From Azospirillum halopraeferens DSM 3675 (lineage in GTDB: Bacteria; Pseudomonadota; Alphaproteobacteria; Azospirillales; Azospirillaceae): a stretch of 64,000 nt of DNA. Both the position numbers and the translations under genes were made by a program. The notes beneath the pieces were generated by a model. It had not been told where the DNA came from. It ran no database searches and saw nothing but the letters and a program-made list of their open reading frames with translations. Positions 39,999-48,296 of this stretch are shown here, piece by piece. How positions within the stretch are numbered: the stretch's first letter is position 1; every line of letters begins with the position of its first letter. The stretch lies in NCBI RefSeq assembly GCF_000429625.1, contig NZ_AUCF01000004.1, forward strand, positions 1-64,000, given 5' to 3'.

Positions 39999-41555
39999 TT
40001 ACGCCGCCAGGGCCAGGTGCCGCTCGTCCTCCGGGACCACCGAACCGCGCCACTGCAGCAGCGCACGGCCATCGTCGGCGAGGCGCCGCGGCTCGACGTG
40101 GCCGACCACCGCGGTGCCCTCGGCGGCGAGGCGGACGAGGTCGCCGTCCTCCAGAACCAGCGCGCGCTCGACGCCGCAGGTGCGGGCAAGACGGGCGTGC
40201 GCCTCCAGATGCTCCATCGTCCCGTGCACCGGCACGGCGAAGCGCGGGCGCACCAGCTCGTACATCAGGCGCAGATCGTCCCGCTTGGGATGGCCGGAGA
40301 CATGGACCGGCGCGTCGGCCGGCGTCAGCACCTCGACGCCGCGGGCGCGCAGGTGGTTCTGGACGGCCCCGATCGACTCCTCGTTGCCGGGGATGGCGCG
40401 GGCGGAGAAGATGGCGGTGTCACCGCGCTCCAGCCACAGCTCGCGGTGGCCGTCGCGGGCGATGCGGCTCAGCGCCGCCCGCTCCTCGCCCTGGCTGCCG
40501 GTGCACAGCATGACCAGGCTGCGGCGGTCGGCCCACGACGCCTCGTCCATGCCGATGAAGCCGGGCAGGCCGTCGAGATAGCCGCAGGACCGCGCCGCCT
40601 TCTCCATGCGCAGCAGCGAACGGCCGGCCAGCACGACCTTGCGGCCGTTGGCCGCCGCCGCTTCGGCGACCGCGCGCATGCGCGCCACGTTCGACGCGAA
40701 GCCGGTGACGGCGATGGCGCCCTTGCGGCCCGCGAACGCCTCCATCAGGCCGGCGCGGGCCGACGCCTCGGACCCGGTGGTGCCGTCCACGTCGGCGTTG
40801 GTGCTGTCGCACAGCATGGCCAGCACGCCTTCGTCGCCCAGGCGCCGGAAGGCCGCGAGGTCGGCGGTCTGCCCGACCAGCGGGTCGGGATCGAACTTCC
40901 AGTCGCCGGTGTGCAGCACCGTGCCGGCCGCGGTGCGGATGGCCAGGGATACCGGTTCGGGGATGGAGTGGGTGACGGCGATGCTCTCGACCCGGAAGGG
41001 GCCGAGGTCGAAGGTTGCTCCCACCTCGAAGGTGCGCAGGCGCACGTCGCGCATCACGCCCTTTTCCTTCAGCCGCTCGCGGATGACGTGGCTGGCGAAG
41101 GGGGTGGCGTAGATCGGGCAGGTCAGGCGCGGCCACAGATGGTGGATGGCGCCGATGTGGTCCTCGTGGGCGTGGGTAACCACCAGGCCGACCACGTCGG
41201 CCATGCGCTCCTCGATGAAGCGGGGATCGGCCATCAGGGCGTTGATGCCCGGCGCCTCGTCGCCCATGAAGGCGACGCCGGCGTCGACGATCAGCCATTT
41301 TCCGGCGTGGCCGTAGAGTGCCATGTTCATGCCGATGCGCGAACAGCCGCCCAGCGGCAGGAACAGAACCTCGTCGGCACCCGGCACCGGGCCGGTCTTC
41401 GCGGATGCGGCCTTTACCGGGCCGGTTTTCAACGTCGCGGCCGGCGACGGGCCGCGGTGAAGCGATGCACGGGTGTGGTCGTGCAAGGCGGCGCCGCGGG
41501 ACGCGGCCGCCCGTCCGTGGGACGCGCCGCGCCCACGGTTTCTGGAAACGGTCAT
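39999..41555 (-). CDS. RNase J-like metallo-beta-lactamase fold nuclease
   Basis: A 518-residue RNase J-type nuclease. It has the metal motif VVTHAHEDHIGAI (residues 126-138), the later GDWKFDPDP and SVHGTMEH-like metal ligands, and the beta-CASP domain seen around CDSTNADVDG and VTGFASNVARMRAV. RNase J performs 5' exonucleolytic and endonucleolytic RNA decay. The first 60 residues are a basic, Arg/Ser/Thr-rich extension (SRNRGRGASHGRAAA). The C-terminus is shorter than the usual ~555 residues. The ATG at 41555 has an AAAAGAGAG site; a further in-frame ATG exists at 41588. Confidence 0.85.
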   Translation of the reverse strand: MTVSRNRGRGASHGRAAASRGAALHDHTRASLHRGPSPAATLKTGPVKAASAKTGPVPGADEVLFLPLGGCSRIGMNMALYGHAGKWLIVDAGVAFMGDEAPGINALMADPRFIEERMADVVGLVVTHAHEDHIGAIHHLWPRLTCPIYATPFASHVIRERLKEKGVMRDVRLRTFEVGATFDLGPFRVESIAVTHSIPEPVSLAIRTAAGTVLHTGDWKFDPDPLVGQTADLAAFRRLGDEGVLAMLCDSTNADVDGTTGSEASARAGLMEAFAGRKGAIAVTGFASNVARMRAVAEAAAANGRKVVLAGRSLLRMEKAARSCGYLDGLPGFIGMDEASWADRRSLVMLCTGSQGEERAALSRIARDGHRELWLERGDTAIFSARAIPGNEESIGAVQNHLRARGVEVLTPADAPVHVSGHPKRDDLRLMYELVRPRFAVPVHGTMEHLEAHARLARTCGVERALVLEDGDLVRLAAEGTAVVGHVEPRRLADDGRALLQWRGSVVPEDERHLALAA

Positions 41556-41728
41556 GAACTCTCTTTTCGCAATCGTACGAACAGTCATCGAATGCCGGCA
41601 TTCGACGCTGCCGGACGGGCGTGCACCGATCGGCGGTGCGCAAGGCGGGTGCATCCCGTCCCGGGCGACGGCGCCAGGCCCGTCCGAAGAGGGGCGAGGC
41701 GGCCGGGACGCCGCGGTCGCGACGGGAA

Positions 41729-41747
41729 ACAGCAAATACGCTGCTGT
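41729..41747. promoter_or_regulatory. Inverted repeat ACAGCA-N7-TGCTGT upstream of the RNase J-like gene
   Basis: A perfect 6-bp inverted repeat in a relatively AT-rich patch of the 238-bp gap between the RNase J-like gene start and the end of the next gene. It could be a regulator half-site pair; no assignment is possible. Confidence 0.35.
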
Positions 41748-41793
41748 ATGTTGTGCGCTGCGACAGGAAGTCAAGCCCTATCGCACCGCCGCC

Positions 41794-42459
41794 TCAGCAT
41801 CCGTTCAGCGGGCGGATGCGCTCGATCAGCAACCGGCCTTCGCGCACGGCCAGCAGGACGTCGGCGGACCCGTCGCACCGCCGGCCGCTGCGGTGGGTGT
41901 AGGCGTAGCGCACGCGCACCACCCGCTCGTCCGGCCGACCGGTGGCGAGCAGGCGCAGCGGCTCGCTCATCGCACCGTAGAAGGCGGCGATCCCCTGCGG
42001 ATCGTAGGCTCCCTGCCCGCGCTTCTCCGGCACCACGTAGGCGTTGGCGGCCACGCCGTCGGCGCGGCTCAACGCCTCGTAGAAGGCGTGCACGACGGCC
42101 ACCGCGTCGTCCATGCCGGCGGTCGGTGCAGGAGCGGGGACGGGGGCCGGCGGGGGTGGTGCGGAGGGCGGGACGGCGGAGGGGGCGGGGCGGGGCGGCG
42201 GGGCGGCCGCGGGGGGCGCCATCATGGGTGCGGGGGACGGTGCGGGGGCCGGCGCCTCGGGCAGCGGGGTGACGATGATGCCCGCCGGCGGGGTGGAGGA
42301 ATCCTGCCGGCCGGCGGCCGGCGCCGGTGGCGGTTCACCGTGCAGTTGCAGGGGCGGACGCGTGGCCGGAACAGCGGGAGGCTCCGGCATCTGCGCTGAC
42401 AGGGTGCCCGGAAGGGCGATGGCCAGCGGCAGGACAAAGCGCGCGAGGCGGGAGGGCAT
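41794..42459 (-). CDS. Secreted proline-rich protein with an NTF2-like C-terminal domain
   Basis: A 221-residue exported protein. Residues 1-23 form a signal peptide (SRLARFVLPLAIALPGTLSAQ). Residues ~24-115 are a proline/alanine-rich linker with runs such as APAPAPSPAPMMAPPA. The last ~105 residues look like an NTF2-like fold: DAVAVVHAFYEALSRADGVAANAYVVPEKRG to DVLLAVREGRLLIERIRPL. The linker may span the peptidoglycan layer. The start at 42459 follows from the signal peptide. Function unknown. It is divergent from the Wza-like gene. Confidence 0.65.
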   Translation of the reverse strand: MPSRLARFVLPLAIALPGTLSAQMPEPPAVPATRPPLQLHGEPPPAPAAGRQDSSTPPAGIIVTPLPEAPAPAPSPAPMMAPPAAAPPPRPAPSAVPPSAPPPPAPVPAPAPTAGMDDAVAVVHAFYEALSRADGVAANAYVVPEKRGQGAYDPQGIAAFYGAMSEPLRLLATGRPDERVVRVRYAYTHRSGRRCDGSADVLLAVREGRLLIERIRPLNGC

Positions 42460-42776
42460 GGGCGTTCCCCGGATAGTCCCCGGGCCGCGGCCGTTTCGGG
42501 GCCGGGCCGGCCCGGCGTGACCGTGGCCGCGGGAACGATGCCGGATGGCGGCGCCCCGGTCAATGGGTCGGGCGCTGTTGCCGACGGCCCGGCACACCGA
42601 TACCGGCGCAGCCGCTCTTATGATAAATACCATTCCGCGAGGTTCCGGCGTTGCAGTCGGCTGAGGATCTTGTTTATCTCAGGCGCCGTCCGACCATGGT
42701 CCGTTCGCGCGGACGGCGCGGTGGTCCGCCGGTACGGCCGGCCGAAATCGAGCAAGCAAGAGGAGTGCTTCCCCAC
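42460..42776. other. Divergent leader region upstream of the Wza-like gene
   Basis: A 317-bp gap between the proline-rich protein gene (leftward) and the Wza-like gene (rightward). A TATGAT at 42619-42624 could be a -10 element, with no good -35. A perfect 10-bp inverted repeat at 42683-42719 lies in the presumed leader. AGGAG precedes the ATG at 42777. Confidence 0.45.
42683..42719 (+). promoter_or_regulatory. Leader hairpin before the Wza-like gene
   Basis: GCGCCGTCCG (42683-42692) pairs perfectly with CGGACGGCGC (42710-42719), loop 17 nt with an ACCATGGT palindrome inside. It ends 57 nt before the start codon and no T-run follows, so it is more likely a leader structure or operator than a terminator. 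Confidence 0.4.
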
Positions 42777-43376
42777 ATGGTATTCGGACGCATCTGGCGC
42801 GCCTTTCGGGTTGTGACGGTGGCCATCGCGATCGCGGCGGGGTTTGCGGCCGGCTGCGCGCCGGTGGCCGTGTTCCCCGGTGAGGAAGCGCCCAGGACCG
42901 CGGGGAACCCGGCGGAAAGCTACCTGCTCGAACCCGGCAACCGGGTGCGGGTGATCGTGTTCAATGAACAGAGCCTGTCGGGCGATTTCACCGTCGACCC
43001 GCTGGGCAACATCGCGATGCCCCTGGTCGGCAACATCCCGGCCAGCGGCGTCACCGCCAAGGCGCTGTCCAAGCGCATCGAGGACACGCTGAAGCGGGAC
43101 GCCTACCTGAACGATCCCAGCGTCGCCGTGGAGATCCAGACCTTCCGGCCCTTCTATGTTCTGGGCGAGGTCCGCCAGCCCGGCGAGTTCCCCTACATGA
43201 CCGGCATGACGGTGCTGAGCGCCATCGCCAAGGCCGGCGGTTACGACTACCGCGCCCGTCAGGGGGAGGTCGTGCTGGTGCGCACCATCGACGGCGACCA
43301 GATCGAGTACCGGGCCGTCGAGCGCACGCCGATCCTGCCCGGCGACATCGTGAAGGTGCTGGAACGCCGCTTCTGA
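42777..43376 (+). CDS. Polysaccharide export lipoprotein (Wza-like, short form)
   Basis: A 199-residue outer-membrane polysaccharide export protein. The signal peptide ends in a lipobox, GFAAGC, with lipidated Cys at residue 27. The Poly_export domain shows YLLEPGNRVRVIVFNEQSLSGDFTVDPLGNIAMPLVGNIPASG, and an SLBB domain follows with FYVLGEVRQPGEFPYMTGMTVLSAIAKAGGYDYRA. It is the short type with one SLBB domain and lacks the C-terminal membrane helix of E. coli Wza. The ATG at 42777 has an AGGAG site. It opens the second polysaccharide locus. Confidence 0.92.
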   Translation: MVFGRIWRAFRVVTVAIAIAAGFAAGCAPVAVFPGEEAPRTAGNPAESYLLEPGNRVRVIVFNEQSLSGDFTVDPLGNIAMPLVGNIPASGVTAKALSKRIEDTLKRDAYLNDPSVAVEIQTFRPFYVLGEVRQPGEFPYMTGMTVLSAIAKAGGYDYRARQGEVVLVRTIDGDQIEYRAVERTPILPGDIVKVLERRF

Positions 43377-43385
43377 ACGCAGCGG

Positions 43386-43406
43386 CGGCCGGTCCGCTTC
43401 CGGCCG
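43386..43406. terminator. Hairpin between convergent Wza-like and ABC exporter genes
   Basis: CGGCCGG (43386-43392) pairs with CCGGCCG (43400-43406), loop 7 nt. On the minus strand it starts GATACGGCCGGAA right at the ABC gene stop codon, the same 13 bases that open repeat copy B. It is therefore either a bidirectional terminator or a remnant of that repeat family. Confidence 0.5.
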
Positions 43407-43408
43407 TA

Positions 43409-45169
43409 TCAATCGGCGGGAAGCGGACCGGCTGCCGCCTCGACCTCGGCCCGGGTGCCGGCGGCGACCAGGCGGCCGGCATCAAGCACCAGCAGATGGT
43501 CCGCCATGCGGGCCATGGCCGGCCGGTGGGCGACGACGACGATGGTCACCCGCCCCCTCAGCCCTTCGACCGTGTCGACGAGCCGGCGTTCCGACTCCGC
43601 GTCCAGCGCGCTGGTCGCTTCGTCCAGGACCAGCACGTCCGGATTCCGCAGCAGGGCGCGGGCCACCGCCAGGCGCTGGCGTTCACCGCCCGACAGACGG
43701 TCGCCGCGCTCCCCCACCACCGTGTCGAGCCCGCGCGGCAGCCGCCGCACCACGTCGGCCACGGCCGCCCGCTTCAGGGCGTCCCACAGCGCCGCCTCGT
43801 CCGCGTCCGGGCGGGCGAGCAGCAGGTTGGCGCGCACGCTGTCGTGGAAGAGGAAGGAGTCCTGCGGCACATAACCGACCCGCGTCCGCCAGCCGCGGCG
43901 GCCCGCCGCTTCCAGAGGCACGCCGTCGACCAGCATCCGTCCCGCGGCGGGAACCGGCAGGCCGAGGATCAGGTCGCTCAGCGTCGACTTGCCGGCCCCG
44001 GAGCGGCCCACGACGGCGGTGATCCGGCCGGCGGGGATGGTGGCCGACACACCGACCAGCGCCGCCCGCGCGCTGTCGGGATGGCGGACGGTGACGCCGT
44101 CGAGGCGGATGTCCGGCGGCTGCCCGCCCCCGGCGGCGGGGGCCCCCGCCGCCGACGGTTCGGCGGCGGCGCGGGCGTTTGCGGTCAGCGCGGTCACCGA
44201 TTCGTAGGCCGGCAGGGCGTGCATGAGCTGCGCCCACGATTCGCGCGTGTTCAGCAGGGTCTGGCCCAGGCGGGCGAAGGTCAGGGCAAGGACCAGGGCA
44301 TCCGCCAGCGCCAGGCCGAAGCCGCGCACCGCCACCGTGACGCCCAGCGCGGCCCCGACGGCGGCACCCACCTGGACCGCTGCCCGGGCGTTCGCCACGA
44401 CCCGCTGGTGCGCGGTCTGGCGGTCGCGCAGGTCGCTCATCCGGGCCGCCAGCCGAGCGTGCCGCTGTTCCTCCAGTCCAAGCGTCTTGACGAGACGGAA
44501 TCCGGCGAGATCGTCGGCGAGATCGGCCTGGAAGGCGAGGTTCGCCTGGCCCAGGGCGCGGCCGAGCGCCACCGTGCCGCGGTCGAGCAGGCTCGCGGCG
44601 ACGACGGCCAGCAGGGCCAGCACCACCACGATCAGCGTCAGGGTCGGCGACAGGGACGCCGCGACGGCCAGCAGGATCGGCACCTCCGCCGCCCGTGCCG
44701 CCAGTCCCAGCAGGAAATCGACAGCGAAGCCGACGCGGCCGACCTCCATGGACAGGGTCTGCGTGACGTCCGAGGTGCGCAGCCGCGCGAAGGCGAACCA
44801 TTCCATTCCGAGCAGCGCGCCGTGCAGGTCACGGCGCAGACCGTCCACCACCGCCAGCCGCAGCCGTTGCGCCACCAGCACCCGCGCCCGCACCGCCACC
44901 GCCGCTGCCGCAACGATGGCGACGTACAGCAGCAGTGCCGGTTCCAGGCCGAGGCCGGCACCGGACGGGTCGCCCTCGATGCCCAAATGATCGAGCAGGG
45001 GAACCAGGATCAGCAGGCCGGCGCCCTGCGCCGCCGCCGCCGCCACGGCCAGGACCAGCACACCCGCAACGCGGCGCCGGCCGACGGCCGCAACGGTCGC
45101 GAGAATGCCGCGGACTCCGTCCAGGCGCTCCCTCGCCGTTCCGGCGCAAGCGCCTTTGGCGGGGGTCAT
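43409..45169 (-). CDS. ABC exporter, fused membrane and ATPase domains
   Basis: A 586-residue type I half-transporter. The membrane domain (residues ~25-310) has six helices. The ATPase domain has intact motifs: Walker A GRSGAGKST, signature RLSGGERQRLAVARALLR and Walker B VLVLDEATSALD, with an H-loop in VAHRPAMAR. It resembles MsbA/LipA-type exporters found in surface polysaccharide loci. It stands convergent to the Wza-like gene. What it exports is not evident. Confidence 0.88.
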   Translation of the reverse strand: MTPAKGACAGTARERLDGVRGILATVAAVGRRRVAGVLVLAVAAAAAQGAGLLILVPLLDHLGIEGDPSGAGLGLEPALLLYVAIVAAAAVAVRARVLVAQRLRLAVVDGLRRDLHGALLGMEWFAFARLRTSDVTQTLSMEVGRVGFAVDFLLGLAARAAEVPILLAVAASLSPTLTLIVVVLALLAVVAASLLDRGTVALGRALGQANLAFQADLADDLAGFRLVKTLGLEEQRHARLAARMSDLRDRQTAHQRVVANARAAVQVGAAVGAALGVTVAVRGFGLALADALVLALTFARLGQTLLNTRESWAQLMHALPAYESVTALTANARAAAEPSAAGAPAAGGGQPPDIRLDGVTVRHPDSARAALVGVSATIPAGRITAVVGRSGAGKSTLSDLILGLPVPAAGRMLVDGVPLEAAGRRGWRTRVGYVPQDSFLFHDSVRANLLLARPDADEAALWDALKRAAVADVVRRLPRGLDTVVGERGDRLSGGERQRLAVARALLRNPDVLVLDEATSALDAESERRLVDTVEGLRGRVTIVVVAHRPAMARMADHLLVLDAGRLVAAGTRAEVEAAAGPLPAD

Positions 45170-45358
45170 GCCGGACCGTCCAGCGGACCCTCCGATCCGG
45201 AGGGGCCGTCGTCCCCGGGGTTCACCCCGCGGGAGCGGTCGCTGCGGTCGGCTGCCCCGGAAGCGGCGGTGTCAGCCATGGCGTGCCTTGCGTTCGTGTT
45301 TTCGCTGATCCGGCGGTCGCCGCTCCCGCTCCCGGCGGAGCGACCCCATAAGCATCAG

Positions 45359-45392
45359 CGCCCTGCTCCACCACCGAAGGCGGAGCAGGGCG
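45359..45392 (-). terminator. Hairpin after the low-complexity secreted protein gene
   Basis: CGCCCTGCTCC (45359-45369) and GGAGCAGGGCG (45382-45392) pair over 11 bp with a 12-nt loop, 36 bp past the stop of the 45428 gene. No T-run follows on the minus strand. Confidence 0.6.
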
Positions 45393-45427
45393 CGAATGCC
45401 AATGCCTCCCGGACCGGTGCCTTACCG

Positions 45428-46594
45428 TCAGCTCGGGCTGGAGGTGAAGACGACGGTGGGCACCTCGATCGGCGTGGTCGTGGTGTTCTGGTTGGTGGTG
45501 GCCGTTTGGGTGGTGGTCTGGTTGGTCTGGGTGTTGGTTTGGGTCGTCTGGGTGGTGCCGGTCGTCTGCTGGCCCTGTCCCTGGGCGGTGACCTGCGGGT
45601 TGGCCGGAACCTGCCCGGCGGTGATGGCGTTCACCTGGGCCGCGTTGGTCTGGTTCGACTGGGCCAGGGTCTGCGACGTGCTTGCCTGGTTGAGAACCTG
45701 GGTGACGACCTGCACCGTCTGCGGGGCCGCGGTGACCACGGCCTGGCTGGTCGCCGCAGCGAACGCGTTGGCCATCACCTGGATGGCCGTCTGCGGCGAC
45801 ACCTGATACACCGCCGGGTTCGTCACCGTCTGAGCAACGGACGTGGCGATCGTTGCCACCGCCTGGGGGGCGACACGCTGCGCGTCAGGGTTGACGATGA
45901 TGCGGGCGGCGGTGGTCGCAACGGTCAGCGCCTGGGTGGGAGACGATTGCAGAACCTGGGTGGCCTGGACCGCCTGGGTTGCGGCGCTGGCGATCTGGAC
46001 GGCGGCGGCCGGGTTGGTCGCCACGATCCGCTCCGCGGTGGCGACGGCCTGCGCCGCGACGTTGGCCACGATGGCGGGCGATCCGGTGGTGGAGGCGACC
46101 TGCATGGCCGCCGACGCAACCGCCGCGGCCTCTTCCGGGGCCACCCGTTGCACGGGCGGTGACACGAAGATGCGGGCGGCAGTGGTCAGCACCGTCTCGG
46201 TCGCCTGCGGCGCGGTGGACTGAACCGTCGTGCTGCGCACGGTTTCGACCGCGGCGGCCGCGGATTTGATCGCCGCCTGCGGGTTGACGTTCACCAACTG
46301 CTCGGCCGCGGTCACCACCGCGCCGGCGAGTTCCGCGGCGCGCTGCGGGTTGCCGCCGGCCAGGGTGTTGATCGCCTGGGTCACCTGCTGCGGGTTTCCG
46401 CTCAGCATGGCGGCGCGCAGGGCCGGCGGCAGGCTGGTGACCGCCGCCGAATCCCCCTGGCCCCGGTTCTGGGTGGGGCCCTGGCCTTGCCCTTGCCCCT
46501 GACCTTGCCCCTGGGCCGCGGCAGGGGTGGCGGTGACCAGAAGGGCCAGTGCGGCCATCGCCGTCGACAGCACCAGACTCCGGGAAGCAACCAT
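45428..46594 (-). CDS. Low-complexity secreted protein (Ala/Thr/Gln/Val-rich, internally duplicated)
   Basis: A 388-residue exported protein of unknown function. A signal peptide ends around TATPAAAQ and is followed by a Gly-Gln repeat. Residues ~50-310 are helical and Ala/Val/Thr/Gln-rich, with a duplicated unit: TTAARIFVSPPVQRVAPEEA and TTAARIIVNPDAQRVAPQAV each begin a copy of about 75 residues. The last ~70 residues are almost only Thr, Gln and Asn. The ATG at 46594 has a GAGGG site. It lies divergent to an outer-membrane barrel gene in the polysaccharide locus, which hints at a matrix or surface role. Confidence 0.7.
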   Translation of the reverse strand: MVASRSLVLSTAMAALALLVTATPAAAQGQGQGQGQGQGPTQNRGQGDSAAVTSLPPALRAAMLSGNPQQVTQAINTLAGGNPQRAAELAGAVVTAAEQLVNVNPQAAIKSAAAAVETVRSTTVQSTAPQATETVLTTAARIFVSPPVQRVAPEEAAAVASAAMQVASTTGSPAIVANVAAQAVATAERIVATNPAAAVQIASAATQAVQATQVLQSSPTQALTVATTAARIIVNPDAQRVAPQAVATIATSVAQTVTNPAVYQVSPQTAIQVMANAFAAATSQAVVTAAPQTVQVVTQVLNQASTSQTLAQSNQTNAAQVNAITAGQVPANPQVTAQGQGQQTTGTTQTTQTNTQTNQTTTQTATTNQNTTTTPIEVPTVVFTSSPS

Positions 46595-46726
46595 GCTGAC
46601 AGCCCTCACATGAATCCAACGCGCAAAACCAGAACAAACCTATCAGAACTCGCCCGACCGCTGCAAGTTCGGGAAGGAGGCGGGGTGCGCGGTGCCGGGA
46701 GCGCCGCCGCCGGCGGCGGCGGCGCG

Positions 46727-46743
46727 CAAATTGCGACAATTTG
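46727..46743. promoter_or_regulatory. Inverted repeat CAAATTG-N3-CAATTTG
   Basis: A perfect 7-bp inverted repeat in the 238-bp divergent region between the low-complexity protein and the outer-membrane barrel, right after a GC-rich palindromic run. A second pair, AAGCACGTGA (46775-46784) and TCACGTGCTT (46850-46859), flanks the barrel start. These are operator candidates for coordinated control of both genes. Confidence 0.4.
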
Positions 46744-46832
46744 ATGGGCAATGTGTCGCCTTCAGGCTGGAACAAAGCACGTGATGGTGGTATGGACACG
46801 AGCGCAATCCCAGCAAGCGGCGGCGATCCGGC

Positions 46833-48179
46833 ATGCAGATCACAAATTTTCACGTGCTTGGAAACATTAAAATCAACCGTTATTGGCTGTGCACCACCGC
46901 GCTTGCACTCGGTATGACGATCGCGCCGTGGTCGGCGGCGGACGCCCAGGATACGCGTCGCGGCGCCGCCGGTGCGGCGAACGTGACGGGGGAGGCCAAT
47001 CCGCAGAACGATGTGGAAGGCAAGCAGGATCCTGACCGGGTCGACGAATCGTACCAGCCCAAGGGGGTTGAGCTGGGAAGCTTCCTGCTGTTGCCGCAGG
47101 TCGAGTTCGAGCAGCGCTACAACTCCAACCTCTACGCACGCCCCACCGACGAGAAATCGGATTTCCAGACGCGGATCGCTCCGGAGTTCCAGCTTCGCTC
47201 CCGCTTCTCGCGCCACGCCCTCAACCTGACGGCCCGCGCCGAGCAGAACTATTTCCGCCGCTTCACCAATGACAATCACCTGAACGGTCAGATCGTCGGC
47301 CAGGGCCGCTACGATTTTGACCGGAGCTGGGAAGGCACGGGGCTGCTGGAGTATGCCCGTCAGCACGAGGACCGCGGCAGCCCGGACGAGGCGGGCGGCG
47401 AGAAGCCGACTCCGACCAACAGCTTCACCGGCCAGGTCGGCACCAAGGTGGTGACCGGGCGCTACACCTTCTCCGGTGATCTGCAGGCCGTGCGCCGCCA
47501 TTTCGAGGACGTGGGCACCGGCGGCGGCGCGACGATCAACAACTCCGACCGTGACCGCATGGAATACCGTGCCCTGGTGCGCGGCGCGTACGAGATGTTC
47601 CCCGGCTATTCGGCCGTTGCCGAACTGCAGGCCAACCGGCGCAAGTATGACGACGAGTTCGATGACCTCGGGTACAACCGGTCGAGCCACGGCTGGCGGG
47701 CGGAGGCCGGTATCGGTGTCGACGTCACCCAGCTCATCCGCGGCGACTTCCTGGTCGGCTACCTGCAGCAGGACTACGAGGACTCGCGACTCCGTGACCC
47801 CGGGGGCCTGGCGTTCCGGGCGGTGTTCAACTGGACGCCCAGCCGCCTGACCGTCATCATCCCGTCGCTGGAGCGCCGGGTGCAGGAGACGACGACGCGC
47901 GGCGCCTCGTCGATCGTCAGCAGCACCGCGTCTCTGCTCATCCGCCACGAATACAGCCGCAACATCGTCCTCACGGCCGCCGCCAGCGTGACCATGGATG
48001 ACTTCAAGGGCGTCGATCAGACCAACTGGACCTACGACGGCCGCGGTCGCGTCATCTGGGCTCTGGCTCCGGAATACTATGTCGGGAGTGAACTTGCCTA
48101 CCGCAAGCGTACCTCCAACGTGGCCTCCTCCGAATACGACCAGTACATCATCTCTGTGCGACTCGGCCTGAGACTCTGA
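46833..48179 (+). CDS. Outer-membrane beta-barrel protein of the polysaccharide locus
   Basis: A 448-residue exported protein. After a signal peptide ending near AWSAADAQ and a Gly/Asn/Asp-rich stretch, the rest consists of alternating amphipathic strands with aromatic ends, for example YNSNLYARPTDEKSDFQTRIAPEFQLRS and LNLTARAEQNYFRRFTNDNHLNGQ. It ends QYIISVRLGLRL. This layout matches the OmpL/BBP2-type barrels that accompany exopolysaccharide or exosortase-linked loci. The upstream ribosome binding site is weak, and a GTG at 46854 is another possible start. Repeat copy B begins at its stop codon. Confidence 0.75.
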   Translation: MQITNFHVLGNIKINRYWLCTTALALGMTIAPWSAADAQDTRRGAAGAANVTGEANPQNDVEGKQDPDRVDESYQPKGVELGSFLLLPQVEFEQRYNSNLYARPTDEKSDFQTRIAPEFQLRSRFSRHALNLTARAEQNYFRRFTNDNHLNGQIVGQGRYDFDRSWEGTGLLEYARQHEDRGSPDEAGGEKPTPTNSFTGQVGTKVVTGRYTFSGDLQAVRRHFEDVGTGGGATINNSDRDRMEYRALVRGAYEMFPGYSAVAELQANRRKYDDEFDDLGYNRSSHGWRAEAGIGVDVTQLIRGDFLVGYLQQDYEDSRLRDPGGLAFRAVFNWTPSRLTVIIPSLERRVQETTTRGASSIVSSTASLLIRHEYSRNIVLTAAASVTMDDFKGVDQTNWTYDGRGRVIWALAPEYYVGSELAYRKRTSNVASSEYDQYIISVRLGLRL

Positions 48180-48296
48180 TACGGCCGGAACATGATCCCT
48201 TCCATTCTTTTCCGGCCGCCAAACCCGGCAGATCAATGCCGTGGCATTGATCGAGAGGGGCTTACCGTCGGCATCAGTCCGATGCCGACGGTATGA
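48178..48296 (+). repeat. Three-hairpin intergenic repeat, copy B
   Basis: Begins GATACGGCCGGAA at the stop codon of the barrel gene and ends GGTATGA at the start of the next. Stem 1 pairs 48182-48190 with 48210-48218 (9 bp). Stem 2 pairs 48231-48240 with 48243-48252 (10 bp). Stem 3 pairs 48263-48275 with 48281-48293 (13 bp perfect). AAACCCGGCAGAT is conserved with copies A and C. Confidence 0.75.

Noticed and set aside
42651-42776. Earlier start for the Wza-like gene (42651)
   Set aside because: It would add an Arg-rich stretch before the signal peptide; the ATG at 42777 has an AGGAG site and gives a proper lipoprotein signal.
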